The notes beneath the pieces are model-generated. The model saw only the letters and a program-made list of their open reading frames with translations, made no database searches and was not told where the DNA came from. The position numbers and the translations under genes are program-made. Shown piece by piece: positions 9,498-19,035 of a DNA stretch of 64,000 bases. The number at the start of each line of letters is the position of its first letter. The stretch's first letter is position 1. Source of the stretch: Sphaerisporangium fuscum (GTDB lineage: Bacteria > Actinomycetota > Actinomycetes > Streptosporangiales > Streptosporangiaceae); the NCBI RefSeq assembly GCF_018531465.1, contig NZ_JAHDTF010000012.1, positions 62,001 to 126,000 of the forward strand, given 5' to 3'.

Positions 9498-10529
9498 CTA
9501 CTGCCAGCGGCCCACGCCGGGCTGCCGGATGTTCTTGCAGGAGTCGTCGACGACGTACACCCAGACGGCGTTGCGCATGCGGTCCTTCCAGAACGCCATC
9601 ACGGTGGCCTCGTTGCCCTCGTACAGCGCCTGGTCGACGCCGATGGGCTTGGGGGCCTTCCGCAGGCCGAGCTTGTGGCCGACCCGGGTGGAGATCTGGT
9701 TCACGCACCGCACGAGCGCGGGGTCGACGGACGCGTCGCCCCCGGCGCCCGGACCCATGGCACCCACGTAGGTGACCAGAGGGCCGTCGAGCACGGTGCT
9801 GGAGTAGTTGAAGCCGCTCTTGCCGATCGCGTAGCCGATCGCCTGGGCCGTTCCCTTCCGGGTCCCCGAGTTGGAGTTCGGGGCGCTGGTGGGAAGGCTC
9901 TGGTGGCTGGCGCTCGGCTGAGGAGCCCGCTCTGCAATCGGAGCGGCTTGCGGGCCGTCGGTGCCCGTGGCCGAAAGCAGCGTCGCCGACGCGCCCGCCG
10001 CTCCGATCACCACCGCGGCCGCCACACCGGCCGCCAGCGGCATCGCCCACGGACGGCGCCGGGAGGTCTTCCTGCGCCTCGCGGGGACGATCGATCCGTC
10101 GTCGGCCACCACGCCCAGGCGCACGCCCTCCTCGGGCTGCGACATCGCGGGCACCGGCTCCAGGACCGGAAGCTCCTGCTCTGCCGGGACCGACGCCGTG
10201 AGTGGCATCGGCGCCGCGGTCTCCCACGGGGCATCGGCCATGATGCGGTCCCAGTCGGGCGCCTCGTCGAGCTTGAGCCCGCCACCGGCCTTCCTGGTCT
10301 CCGCCTCGGCGCTCAGGGCCTTGTCGATGCGGAGCGCGACACCCATGGGCATCGCGGGCACCGGAACCCCTGCGAGCACCTCGCGGACCGCTGCCAGGTC
10401 GGCCAGGCTCTCCCCGCAGGGATCGCATACCGCGAGATGCTCGCGGACCCGCGCGGCAGTGGCGACGTCGAGGAGACCCTCGGCCAATTCGGCGAGGACC
10501 TCGAGGTCGTAGTGCGTATCACCCGTCAC
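9498..10529 (-). CDS. Zinc-type anti-sigma factor, membrane-bound (SigM partner)
   Basis: 343 residues. The N-terminal zinc anti-sigma domain shows HLAVCDPC (HxxxCxxC) near residue 32. A basic stretch ([11 protein letters not shown]) precedes one transmembrane helix (about residues 168-187), and the extracytoplasmic C-terminal half has two cysteines and no family I can name. The gene overlaps the end of sigM by 11 bases, the usual arrangement for an ECF sigma factor and its regulator. By analogy with mycobacterial RsmA/Rv3912 it should hold SigM at the membrane. The C-terminal domain may sense an envelope signal; that is inference. Confidence 0.8.
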   Translation of the reverse strand: MTGDTHYDLEVLAELAEGLLDVATAARVREHLAVCDPCGESLADLAAVREVLAGVPVPAMPMGVALRIDKALSAEAETRKAGGGLKLDEAPDWDRIMADAPWETAAPMPLTASVPAEQELPVLEPVPAMSQPEEGVRLGVVADDGSIVPARRRKTSRRRPWAMPLAAGVAAAVVIGAAGASATLLSATGTDGPQAAPIAERAPQPSASHQSLPTSAPNSNSGTRKGTAQAIGYAIGKSGFNYSSTVLDGPLVTYVGAMGPGAGGDASVDPALVRCVNQISTRVGHKLGLRKAPKPIGVDQALYEGNEATVMAFWKDRMRNAVWVYVVDDSCKNIRQPGVGRWQ

Positions 10530-11163
10530 GAAGTTCTGCTCCCTTCGCGGATGAGACGCGAGTTAGGCCTGAGCGGTTCCGCAGATGCGAAAGAATCGGG
10601 GCAAGTTTCGCCCGGCCGCGGGCGCACCGGCTCTTGATCGTGCCGGCCGGCACTTGGAGAACCTGCGCGGCGTCCTCCACGGAGTAACCCATCATGTCGA
10701 CCAGCACCAATGCGGCTCGCTGGTCGGCCGGGAGGAGCTTGAGCGCGGCCGAGACCTCCATGGAGACGTCGCGATCTCCTGTCTGGTCGGGTACCGGGGT
10801 GTCCCGTTCGGCGGCCTCGACGAGCTCGTCGTCGGCCACGGGACGGATGGACTTGCGCCGCATGCGGTCGAGGCAGGCGTTCACGACGATGCGGTGGAGC
10901 CAGGTGGTCACCGCCGCTTCGCCGCGGAAGCTCTCGGCCTTGCGGTAGGCCGAGACGAAGGCGTCCTGCACGGCGTCGGCGGCCTCGTCGGGGTCACCGA
11001 GAGTGCGCAGCGCCACGGCCCACATACGGTCGCGATGGCGGCGGACGATCTCACTGAAGGCGTGTGGATCGCCGCCTATATGGCTCATCAGCAGGTCGGC
11101 GTCGGACAACGCGGACCGTGCCGCCTGCTGAGCCGCCGGCGGGCTGTCGGGAGGAGGATTCAC
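10519..11163 (-). CDS. sigM: ECF RNA polymerase sigma factor SigM
   Basis: 214 residues. Region 2 (FSEIVRRHRDRMWAVALRTLGD, then ADAVQDAFVSAY and FRGEAAVTTWLHRI) and region 4 (LKLLPADQRAALVLVDMMG, YSVEDAAQVLQVPAGTIKSR) are clear. The position between the MurJ-associated pseudokinase and a zinc anti-sigma gene, next to trxB-trxA, is the conserved place of sigM in actinobacteria. It starts 13 bases after the pseudokinase stop, so it may be cotranscribed with the murJ block. Confidence 0.92.
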   Translation of the reverse strand: MNPPPDSPPAAQQAARSALSDADLLMSHIGGDPHAFSEIVRRHRDRMWAVALRTLGDPDEAADAVQDAFVSAYRKAESFRGEAAVTTWLHRIVVNACLDRMRRKSIRPVADDELVEAAERDTPVPDQTGDRDVSMEVSAALKLLPADQRAALVLVDMMGYSVEDAAQVLQVPAGTIKSRCARGRAKLAPILSHLRNRSGLTRVSSAKGAELRDG

Positions 11164-11176
11164 AACGCGTGTCCTG

Positions 11177-12685
11177 TTATGCCGATTCGGGAGAGTGCAC
11201 CACTACGTTGTAGATGGTGCCACGAAACTTCCCGTCGAAGGCCGGAAGACGCGTAAACCAGATCAAAACGTACTGACCGCTGGTGGCCTTTTCGGGGGTG
11301 AGGGTCACTGTGCCTGCGACGTTCTCCTGCTTGGCGACTTTCTTCAGCGAGTTGAGGTCGCCCGAGTCGCCGATGCGCAACTCGATGGACGCCGGCGAGT
11401 CGCCGAGGGTGAGCACCAGATCGGATACCGAGGTCTCCTTCCCCATGTCGAGCAGCAGGCCGACTCCGTCCTTGAGCCTGCCGAAATCGGCGCTCTCGTA
11501 CGTCTCGGTGTGCCATTCGGTCGACGGCTTGCCGTCGATGGCCAGCCGGGGAGTGTCGGGGCGGCCCTCGGAGTGGTCGCCGTGCGGGTCGAACCCGCGG
11601 GCGCTCACCGGCTTCACCGTCACGATCTTCGGGGCCTGCGTCTGCTTGGCCGGCGTGCTCGGGGACGCCGCGGGCTGCTGCCTGCCGAGGCTCTGGCCGA
11701 GCGTCCACGCGCCGATGCCGACCGCGGCGATGACCAGCGCGATCACCACGGTGACCAGCGCACGTCCCATCACGCCCCGGGGACGGCGCTGCGCGACCAT
11801 CGTGGAAGGCACCGGGGACGGTGGCAGCGGCGGCCTCGGCGGGTTGGCCGAGTCGACGGAGTCGGGAGCCTCGGAGCGCAGGCTCACCGCGGGCGGCGGC
11901 ATCGCCGACACCGGCACCGGGGACGGCCGCGGCACCTCGGCGAGGGCCTCGGCGACGTCGGCGGGGGTCGCGAGGGCGGGAAGGCCGCGCCGGGGCTCCT
12001 GCAGGAGCGCCCGGCAGGTGATGGCGTCGAGGAAGCCCGGCACACCCGCCCTGACCTGGCGCGGAGTGCAGATCTTGCCGTCGTCGGTGGGCGCGGGCGG
12101 GAGGTCGACCTCGACGTCGCCGGGCCAGTGGCCGGTCAGGGCGGTGTAGAGGAGGCGGCCGAGCCCCACCGCGTCGTCACGGGCGGGGTCCTCGCTCTCG
12201 ATGTCGGACAGCGAGGCGTCGACGGCCAGGCCGAGCAGCTTGACGGTGTTGCCGGCGGTCCAGATCAGCCGGTCGGGGGTGAGGCAGAGGTGCGACAGGC
12301 CGGACTCATGGGCGTGGGCGACGGCCTCGGCGGCCTCGGCGACCAGCGCGGCCGCGCGTTCGGGCGCCAGCGGTCCGGCGGACACCATGTCGGTCAGGGT
12401 TTCGCCGGTGACCCACTCGCTCACGACGTACGCCTGGCCGTCCTCCTCGGCGGCGTCGAAGACCTGGGTGAGGCGGGGATCGGTCAACCGGCTCGCACCG
12501 CGGGCGGCGGTGACGACCTCGTTGACCCGTTCGAAGTCGGGGGCCAGCGTGAGGACGCAGACGGGCCGCGCCAGCACCTCGTCGATGGCCTTCCACAACG
12601 TGGCGCCACCTGACTCGCTGACGCGGTCTTCCAGGCGGAACCGGTCGGCCAGCCGGCCGCCGGGCTCCACGGCCGGGGCGCTCAT
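11177..12685 (-). CDS. MurJ-associated protein kinase-like (pseudokinase) membrane protein
   Basis: 502 residues. N-terminal kinase-fold domain (about 10-270), a Pro/Ser-rich linker, one transmembrane helix (about 303-325, VMGRALVTVVIALVIAAVGIG) and an extracytoplasmic C-terminal domain (about 350-502) resembling the F5/8 discoidin-like fold. Catalytic residues are lost: the HRD-loop position reads HLCLTPDRL, the DFG position LLGLAVDA, and the VAVK lysine is replaced in VCVLTLA. In Mycobacterium tuberculosis this domain is fused to the flippase MviN (Rv3910) and binds FhaA when phosphorylated; here it is a separate gene downstream of murJ. ATG at 12685 preceded by GGAGAGGA. Predicted role: phospho-dependent control of MurJ. 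Confidence 0.8.
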   Translation of the reverse strand: MSAPAVEPGGRLADRFRLEDRVSESGGATLWKAIDEVLARPVCVLTLAPDFERVNEVVTAARGASRLTDPRLTQVFDAAEEDGQAYVVSEWVTGETLTDMVSAGPLAPERAAALVAEAAEAVAHAHESGLSHLCLTPDRLIWTAGNTVKLLGLAVDASLSDIESEDPARDDAVGLGRLLYTALTGHWPGDVEVDLPPAPTDDGKICTPRQVRAGVPGFLDAITCRALLQEPRRGLPALATPADVAEALAEVPRPSPVPVSAMPPPAVSLRSEAPDSVDSANPPRPPLPPSPVPSTMVAQRRPRGVMGRALVTVVIALVIAAVGIGAWTLGQSLGRQQPAASPSTPAKQTQAPKIVTVKPVSARGFDPHGDHSEGRPDTPRLAIDGKPSTEWHTETYESADFGRLKDGVGLLLDMGKETSVSDLVLTLGDSPASIELRIGDSGDLNSLKKVAKQENVAGTVTLTPEKATSGQYVLIWFTRLPAFDGKFRGTIYNVVVHSPESA

Positions 12686-12822
12686 GAGGCGATCCTCTCC
12701 CTGGTCGTGGGCGATTTCCGTGCGAATACCCCCACGCCCCTCCTGCTCCTTGTCGCCGTCGGTGCCCGGCCTCCACCGTGCACGAGCCACCATGGTAGTC
12801 CGGAGCGGGTGCCGCCCGTGTT

Positions 12823-12839
12823 GCCCTTGGAACAAGGGC
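12823..12839 (-). terminator. Small hairpin between murJ and the pseudokinase gene
   Basis: GCCCTTG-GAA-CAAGGGC, a perfect 7-bp stem with a 3-base loop in the 181-base gap after murJ. It may partly terminate or stabilise the murJ mRNA 3' end. Confidence 0.4.
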
Positions 12840-12866
12840 GAACCGGACTTCCGGCCTTACCTATGC

Positions 12867-14480
12867 CTAGCGGCCTACCCGTCCGGCCACAAGTCCAATG
12901 ATCGAGGTGATTTCGGCGATCCGCATCCGCTGCGAGGCCACGAGATAAATCGCGCCGCCGACCCCGCCGCCGGCGATCAGCATGACGGCCGAGGTCAGCG
13001 GGGTGATGCCGGCCAGTTCCTTGGTGGCCCACAGCGCGACCAGGGCGACGACGGCGGCGGGGATCGCCGCGACGTACATGCGCGAGAGCCCGGAGGCGAC
13101 GAGCCTGCCGCCGAGCCCGCCGCCCACCTTGCGGCTGGCGAGCGTCCAGGCGACGATCCCGCCGACGGAGTAGGCGGCGGTGAACGAGAGGGCCAGGCCC
13201 ATGACGATGAGACGGGGCGGGAGGACGAGGTAGAGGACGAAGCCCAGCGTGGCGTTCACCATGACGTTCCCCGTCGCGATCAGCGCCGGGGTGCGGGTGT
13301 CGCCGAAGCTGTAGAAGATGCGCAGCAGCAGCTGGTAGATCGAGAACGGCACGAGCGCGAGCCCGAACACCTGCAGCACGTTGCCCATGTTCAGCGCGTC
13401 CTGCACGGTGACGTTGCCGTGGGCGAACACCAGCACGGTCACCGCCGGGCCGAGCACCATGAGCAGCAGTCCGCACGGCACGATCACGCACGACACCAGG
13501 CGCACGCCCGAGGCGAACTCCTCGCGCACGGCCTCCGGCCGTCCCTCGTGGACGTACCGGCTCATGCGGGGCAGCATCGCCGTGATCACCGAGACGGCGA
13601 TGATCCCGTACGGGAGCTGGAAGAACTGGTAGGCGTAGCTGTAGGACGCCCAGCCGGCGACGTGCTCCAAGCCGGCCTTGGCGCTGGCGCCGGTGGCGAG
13701 GTTGGTGGTGACGACCATGCCGAGCTGGTTCACCGCGACGAAGGCGAGGGTCCACACCCCCGCCCTGGCCATCTCGCCGAGCCGGGCGTTGCGCAGGTCG
13801 AACCGGGGCACGAAGCGGAACCCGACGCGGTGCACCGAGATGATCAGGACGATCGACTGCGCGACGATGCCCGCCGTGGTGCCGATGCCGAGCAGGGCCA
13901 GGCCGGAGGGGGTGACCGCGTTGATGTCACGGCCGGCGTGGCTCACGAAGTGGTACGTCAGGCCGACCGCGATCACCACGACGTTGTTGAGCACGGGCGC
14001 CCACATGGGCGCCCCGAACCGGTCGCGCGTGTTGAGGATCGCGCCGGCGATGGCCCCGATGCCGAAGAACGCGATCTGGGGGAGGATGTAGCGCGCCAGC
14101 GTGACGGTGACCTCGGTCTCGTGCGGGGTGAGACCCGTGGTCACCACGTCGACCAGCACCGGGGCGAACACCACGCCGAGCACCGCCACGACGATCAGCA
14201 CGAGCGTGGTCACGGTCATCAGCCGCTGCTCGTAGGCGCGCCCGCCGTCGGGGTCGTTCTTCTGCGCCTTGACGATCATCGGCACGATGACGCTGCTGAG
14301 CACGCCTCCGATGAGGAAGTCGAACAGCTGCATCGGGATGAGGTAGGCGACGTTGTAGGCGTCGCCCAGGGCCAGCACGCCGATGGCGGAGGCGAGAACC
14401 GCCGTCCGCACGAAGCCCGTGACGCGGGACACCATGGTGCCCGCCGCCATGATCGCGCTGGCGCGCAACATCCGGCTCAT
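12867..14480 (-). CDS. murJ: Lipid II flippase MurJ (MviN)
   Basis: 537 residues, polytopic, with about 14 hydrophobic helices as expected for MurJ of the MOP superfamily. The N-terminal SRVTGFVRTAVLASAIG and the PMQLFDFLIGGVLSSVIVP segment are family hallmarks; R24 of the conserved SR.TGF.R motif lies in the substrate cavity in studied MurJ proteins. It flips lipid II for peptidoglycan synthesis. Its ATG overlaps the stop of the DUF6049 gene (ATGA), so the two are coupled. It lacks the mycobacterial C-terminal pseudokinase fusion, which is encoded separately downstream. Confidence 0.95.
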   Translation of the reverse strand: MSRMLRASAIMAAGTMVSRVTGFVRTAVLASAIGVLALGDAYNVAYLIPMQLFDFLIGGVLSSVIVPMIVKAQKNDPDGGRAYEQRLMTVTTLVLIVVAVLGVVFAPVLVDVVTTGLTPHETEVTVTLARYILPQIAFFGIGAIAGAILNTRDRFGAPMWAPVLNNVVVIAVGLTYHFVSHAGRDINAVTPSGLALLGIGTTAGIVAQSIVLIISVHRVGFRFVPRFDLRNARLGEMARAGVWTLAFVAVNQLGMVVTTNLATGASAKAGLEHVAGWASYSYAYQFFQLPYGIIAVSVITAMLPRMSRYVHEGRPEAVREEFASGVRLVSCVIVPCGLLLMVLGPAVTVLVFAHGNVTVQDALNMGNVLQVFGLALVPFSIYQLLLRIFYSFGDTRTPALIATGNVMVNATLGFVLYLVLPPRLIVMGLALSFTAAYSVGGIVAWTLASRKVGGGLGGRLVASGLSRMYVAAIPAAVVALVALWATKELAGITPLTSAVMLIAGGGVGGAIYLVASQRMRIAEITSIIGLVAGRVGR

Positions 14481-16678
14481 GAGGGCCCCTCTCGGTGTCG
14501 TGCGGGTTCGGGTACGGGATGCGGGCCGGTCTGCGCGGCCTTGCGGCTCTTGGCCAACCGGCGCGAGCGGCGGCGCAGGAGGCGAAGCGCGACGGCGGCG
14601 AGCATCACGGTGAGGGCGCCTCCGACGATCACCAGCGCGATCGCGGTGTAGCCGGTGGTCTTCACCGTCACCTGCACCGCGTTGCCGTAGCGGACCCCGT
14701 TCGCGGTGGTGAGCTGCACCTTCACCGTGGTCTGGCCGCCGCGGTTGATGATCATCGGGATGTCGATCGTCGTGGTCTTGCCGGCGCTGATGGTGACCGG
14801 CGTCTCGTAGCTACCGATCGTGAGCACCTTCTTGTCGCCGGAGGTGATGCGCACCCCGACCGTCGCGTCCTGGTCGGGCAGGCCGTTGCGGATGCTGATC
14901 GGCACCACGCCGTTCTTGCCGGCGATGTTGCGGTCCTCGACGGTGTTCACTGAAATGGTGTTCGTGCGGGCGGCCACGGCGGAGTCGACCTGCTTGACCA
15001 GGGGGCCGGCACTGCCCGTACGGCCGCGCCAGGCGGTCGAGGTGAGCCTGAGCACGGCCGCGTCGAAGACCCGCCGGTGGTCCTTGGTCACCGTCGCCGT
15101 CAGGTCGGCGCGGATGCCGAGCTTGCGCACCCCGGAGAGGTACGAACGGCTCAGCTCGGCCTGGCGGTCCTTGTCGGTGTAGAGCAGATCGCTGCGAGGC
15201 GTCGCCGGAGCCTTGGGCTTGATGGAGCCCAGGGAGACCGGCTTGAGCCAGGGCGCGGAGGACGCCGCCTTCAGCAGGGAGGTGACGAACGCCGGGTCGG
15301 GATTCCAGCGGCGGGGCGCCGCGGCGATGACGGCGCGCGACTCCTGCACGGGCTCCGCGCTGATCATCGCGGTCTCGGCGAGGAACCGCTGCGTGGCGAG
15401 GGTGGCGTCGGGGGCCGAGGCGCCGTTCGTGTTGAGCAGCTGACTCAGCACCGGGTCGGCCAGCAGCACCTTCATCTTCCGCTGCACGCTGTCGAGCGAG
15501 GCGGCGGCGTCCGAGGTGGTGGGCAGCGGAGGGTTCGGCGGCAGCGCCGTCGAGGAGAGAAGCACGGTGCGGACGTCGTTCACCGCGAGCGTGTCGAGCC
15601 CGTCGTAGTCGATGACCCCACCCGCGGGCCAGTTGGTACCGGTGCCGACGCTCTTGCCGAGGATCTCGGTGGCGACGTCCTCGCCCTTCTTCAGCGCGAT
15701 GCCGGTGGCGGAGTCGAGCCCGTTGTGGCTGATGGCGGTGACGTCGGGGTCGGCGTAGGGGGTGGCGATGACGTCGGCGTCCGCAAGGGCCGTACGGAGT
15801 CTCTGCAGCCACTGGGCGACGTCCTGGTCGGCGGGCTTGCTCGTCGTGCCCGTGCCGGTCTTGAGGGAGTAGCCCTTGGCCATGACCTGCGCGTCGTCGA
15901 GCACCGCCGGGTCCAGGAACCAGTTCATGCCCTTGGACGGCGTCTCGGCGATCTTCAGGATCCTGCCCAGACGCCCGTCGTCGGCGACGGTGTCCCGGAG
16001 ACCGTCGTCCACGAAGGTCGTGTCATCGCCGCGGTGGGGCTGGTCGACGATGGGGAACGCCCACGCGATACGGGTGCGCGTGACGGGCTGGTTCTTGGGG
16101 GCGTAGGGGAGGAACGTCCGCTGGGCCGACACCTGCCGGCCCGTCCCGTCGATCAGCTCCACCGTGAGCGGGTACACGCCGAACCTGGACATCCCGAGCG
16201 ACAAGGGCGTGGTGGGGAACTCCCACGGGGTCTTGCCTGGTGTCAGCTGGGTCACGGGGATGGTCTGCCGCGCCTGGTCGAGGATGGTCCCGCCGTCGGC
16301 GAACGCCTGCATCTCCGCCCGGCCGGCGAACGGCTGCCGCGAGAAGCGCATCCGGATCGTCAGGGGGGCCGTGAGCTGCGTGCCCCCGGTGACGGAGAGG
16401 TAGCCGGAGATCTTCATCGGCGTCGACGGGTCGGTCGGCGCCTGGGGGGTGATCGAGTTGATCACCACCTGGGGATCCTGCCGGGCCGACGCCGTCCGGG
16501 CCGTGCCCTTCGCCCGTGCGGCGCTCGTACCTTTCGCGGCCTGTACGGCCCCCGCGGCCGGCGCGCTTCCGGCACCGGCGACGATCCCCGTGGCCGATGC
16601 GCTTTCGGCACCGGCGACGGCCGCCGGGACGAGGAACGCGGCGGTCAGTACGGAGATCAGGGCGGCTCCGCGGATCAC
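14477..16678 (-). CDS. DUF6049 family secreted, C-terminally anchored protein
   Basis: 733 residues. Sec signal peptide at the N-terminus (GAALISVLTAAFLVPAAVAGA), a long extracytoplasmic part with beta-rich repeats, and a single C-terminal transmembrane helix (about 690-712) followed by a basic cytoplasmic tail. This architecture and the position directly upstream of murJ match the conserved actinobacterial family of Rv3909. The exact function is unknown; genetic linkage to the lipid II flippase suggests a role in cell-wall assembly. The mature N-terminus is Ala/Ser-rich low complexity. Confidence 0.8.
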   Translation of the reverse strand: MIRGAALISVLTAAFLVPAAVAGAESASATGIVAGAGSAPAAGAVQAAKGTSAARAKGTARTASARQDPQVVINSITPQAPTDPSTPMKISGYLSVTGGTQLTAPLTIRMRFSRQPFAGRAEMQAFADGGTILDQARQTIPVTQLTPGKTPWEFPTTPLSLGMSRFGVYPLTVELIDGTGRQVSAQRTFLPYAPKNQPVTRTRIAWAFPIVDQPHRGDDTTFVDDGLRDTVADDGRLGRILKIAETPSKGMNWFLDPAVLDDAQVMAKGYSLKTGTGTTSKPADQDVAQWLQRLRTALADADVIATPYADPDVTAISHNGLDSATGIALKKGEDVATEILGKSVGTGTNWPAGGVIDYDGLDTLAVNDVRTVLLSSTALPPNPPLPTTSDAAASLDSVQRKMKVLLADPVLSQLLNTNGASAPDATLATQRFLAETAMISAEPVQESRAVIAAAPRRWNPDPAFVTSLLKAASSAPWLKPVSLGSIKPKAPATPRSDLLYTDKDRQAELSRSYLSGVRKLGIRADLTATVTKDHRRVFDAAVLRLTSTAWRGRTGSAGPLVKQVDSAVAARTNTISVNTVEDRNIAGKNGVVPISIRNGLPDQDATVGVRITSGDKKVLTIGSYETPVTISAGKTTTIDIPMIINRGGQTTVKVQLTTANGVRYGNAVQVTVKTTGYTAIALVIVGGALTVMLAAVALRLLRRRSRRLAKSRKAAQTGPHPVPEPARHREGPS

Positions 16679-16724
16679 GTGCCGGCCAGGGATGGAGTTG
16701 GGCGCACGCCCAGAATGGTATGGC

Positions 16725-17303
16725 CTAAAGCAGAGCGGGCGGCGATTCGCGGCAGGGCAGCCCCACGACCGGCCGCGCGTCCCTGGAGGCCGGCACGCGC
16801 GGCGTCGTGTGCCGCGGGGCCCGCAGGTTCACATATTTACCAGGGGTGACGGACAGCAGATCGAGCACCTTCATGCGCAGCGCCGTGTGCCGTTCACCTG
16901 TCGGGGCGTAAACCAGGTCGCCGGGGTGCTGCCAGTTCGTGAGGCGCTCGTCGATCAGAACCGTGAGCTCCGGGGGAAGCAGAAGCGGGGAAACCGCCGT
17001 CTCCGCGTAATCAGTGGCCGAATTCACCAGGAACGCCGGCGCGGGCCGCACCTTGCGGGCGCCGAGAAGAGCTCCGACGGCCCCCGCCCTCGGAGGCGAG
17101 GCGACGGTCGTCACCACGGCGACCGGAGCGCGCGAGCCGCGGATCGTGACCTCGAAAACGCTGACCCGGATACAGCACGCGGGGTCGGCATGCAGAATGG
17201 CGGGGAGGTCGTCGGCGCATGTCAAGGCGCGCGGAAGCCGTACGATCTCATGGTGGATCTGGTGAGACAGGAGCCAGCGGTGGATCGCGAGGGCGTCTTT
17301 CAT
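16725..17303 (-). CDS. YbaK/ProX-type aminoacyl-tRNA deacylase
   Basis: 192 residues. YbaK-like editing domain: an N-terminal HEIVRL strand, the central FLVNSATDYAETAVSPLLLP segment (family pattern G.VSPLGLP; here the Gly is replaced by Ala-Val), then LTVLIDERL. Relatives hydrolyse mischarged Cys-, Ala- or other aminoacyl-tRNA(Pro), or act as trans-editing factors. The C-terminal 40 residues are Pro/Arg-rich and not part of the domain. The missing glycine makes activity less certain. It is divergent from the CCA-adding enzyme gene, a thematic neighbour since both act on tRNA 3' ends. Confidence 0.65.
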   Translation of the reverse strand: MKDALAIHRWLLSHQIHHEIVRLPRALTCADDLPAILHADPACCIRVSVFEVTIRGSRAPVAVVTTVASPPRAGAVGALLGARKVRPAPAFLVNSATDYAETAVSPLLLPPELTVLIDERLTNWQHPGDLVYAPTGERHTALRMKVLDLLSVTPGKYVNLRAPRHTTPRVPASRDARPVVGLPCRESPPALL

Positions 17304-17447
17304 CTCTCGTGCTCCTTGTCTTGTACGGGTGCCCCCGACAGATCTACGACCGACCGTAACCTGGTGATCGCGCGGGGTGTATCTCCCGGCGGGTTACACC
17401 AGGGCTAGCGCGGAGATTCTCTTCCGTAACCGAAGGACCTACCCAGC

Positions 17448-18887
17448 TTGTCCGTCTCAAACCTGAGCGTCAGTCAGCAGAAGGCCGTGACCGATCTCTT
17501 CCGGCGCATCGCCCCGGTCGCCGACGAACTCGGCGAGCTTTTCGCCGCGAACGGGCACGAACTCGCCGTGGTCGGCGGGTCGGTCCGCGACGTCTTCCTC
17601 GCCCGCATCGGCAACGACCTCGACCTGACCACCGACGCCCGGCCCGAGCGGGTGCTCGAGATCGTCAAGGACTGGGCCGACTCGATCTGGACCATAGGCA
17701 TCGAATTCGGCACGGTCGGCGTCCGCAAGGGCAACTGGGTCCTCGAGATCACCACCTACCGCAGCGAGTCGTACGACCCCAAGTCCCGCAAGCCTGAGGT
17801 CGCCTACGGCGATACCCTCGAGGCCGACCTCGAACGGCGCGACTTCGCCGTCAACGCCATGGCCGTGCGGCTGCCGGGGCACGAGTTCGTCGACCCGTAC
17901 GGCGGCCTGTCCGACCTCGCCGCGAAGGTCCTGCGGACGCCGGGGACGCCCGAGCGGTCCTTCGACGACGATCCGCTGCGCATGCTGCGCGCGGCTCGTT
18001 TCGCCTCCCAGCTGGGCTTCACCGTCGACCCGGCCGTGGTCACCGCGATGACCGAGATGGCCGACCGCATCGAGATCGTCTCCTCCGAGCGCATCCGCGA
18101 CGAGCTCGACAAGCTCATCTGCGGCGCCCACCCCAGGGAGGGCCTCGGCATCCTCGTCGACACCGGCCTGGCGGCCCACGTGCTGCCCGAGCTGCCCAAG
18201 CTGCGGCTGGAGATCGACGAGCACCACCGGCACAAGGACGTCTACGAGCACACGCTCATCGTCCTGGAGCAGGCCATCGCGCTGGAGGCGGCCGGCGCCG
18301 ACCGTGTGCTGCGGTGGGCGGCGCTGCTCCACGACATCGGCAAGCCGAAGACGCGCCGGTTCGAGGACGGCGGCCGCGTCTCCTTCCACCACCACGAGGT
18401 CGTGGGCGCGCAGATGACCAAGAAGCGGCTCGCCGAGCTGCGGTTCCCCAAGGACGTCGTCGCCGACGTCTCGCGCCTGGTCGAGCTCCACCTGCGCTTC
18501 CACGGGTACGGCACCGGCGAGTGGACCGACTCGGCCGTGCGCCGCTACGTCCGCGACGCCGGGCACCTCCTCGAGCGGCTCCACAAGCTCACCCGGGCCG
18601 ACTGCACGACCCGCAACAAGCGGAAGGCCCAGGCTCTCTCGCGCACCTACGACGACCTCGAGGAGCGCATCGCCCGCCTCGCCGACGAGGAGGAGCTGGC
18701 GAAGATGCGGCCGGAGCTCGACGGCAACGAGATCCAGCAGATCCTCGGCGTCGGCCCGGGGCCGGTGGTCGGCAAGGCGTACAAGTTCCTGCTCGAGATG
18801 CGCCTCGACCAAGGGGTGGTCGGCAAGGAGAACGCCACGGAGGCCTTGATGAGCTGGGCCCGCGAGCAGGGCGTCATCTCCGGCTAG
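17448..18887 (+). CDS. cca: CCA tRNA nucleotidyltransferase (HD-domain type, PcnA/Cca)
   Basis: 479 residues. Adds or repairs the CCA 3' end of tRNAs. Visible: VVGGSVRDVFLARIGNDLDLTTDA (nucleotidyltransferase signature GGxVRD with the metal-binding DLD), the RRDFAVNAMA motif, DDDPLRMLRAARFASQLGF, and a C-terminal HD phosphohydrolase domain (LLHDIGKPKTR). TTG start at 17448 with AAGGA 10 bases upstream. It is the counterpart of Rv3907c beside the murJ-sigM block. The encoded 3' CCA of the tRNA gene at 61.4 kb shows that at least some tRNAs only need repair. Confidence 0.95.
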   Translation: MSVSNLSVSQQKAVTDLFRRIAPVADELGELFAANGHELAVVGGSVRDVFLARIGNDLDLTTDARPERVLEIVKDWADSIWTIGIEFGTVGVRKGNWVLEITTYRSESYDPKSRKPEVAYGDTLEADLERRDFAVNAMAVRLPGHEFVDPYGGLSDLAAKVLRTPGTPERSFDDDPLRMLRAARFASQLGFTVDPAVVTAMTEMADRIEIVSSERIRDELDKLICGAHPREGLGILVDTGLAAHVLPELPKLRLEIDEHHRHKDVYEHTLIVLEQAIALEAAGADRVLRWAALLHDIGKPKTRRFEDGGRVSFHHHEVVGAQMTKKRLAELRFPKDVVADVSRLVELHLRFHGYGTGEWTDSAVRRYVRDAGHLLERLHKLTRADCTTRNKRKAQALSRTYDDLEERIARLADEEELAKMRPELDGNEIQQILGVGPGPVVGKAYKFLLEMRLDQGVVGKENATEALMSWAREQGVISG

Positions 18888-18921
18888 TTCCGCGGCCACG
18901 TCTGCCCCGGGTCCGGCGGAC

Positions 18922-18995
18922 GTCGAAGCCGGTCGAGTGCGAAGAGCCCCGGCGGCCCGTCGAAGCCGGTCGAGCGCGAAGAGGTTTCGGCGGCC
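18922..18995. repeat. 37-bp tandem repeat, two copies
   Basis: GTCGAAGCCGGTCGAG begins at 18922 and again at 18959, each followed by a GCGAAGAG block and a GGCGGCC block. It lies in the 273-base gap between cca and bioA, directly before three DnaA boxes. Confidence 0.7.
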
Positions 18996-19035
18996 TGTCG
19001 CGGGCTTCCTCGCTCACGAGCGGCGTGGCCGCGGG

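Noticed and set aside
9283..10428. Long upstream extension of the trxB frame
   Set aside because: TrxB begins at the FAD motif with a good ribosome-binding site at 9282; the extension crosses a terminator and the anti-sigma gene.
13000..13700. Separate genes on the plus strand within murJ
   Set aside because: Mirror frames of the membrane protein with no start signals or family similarity.
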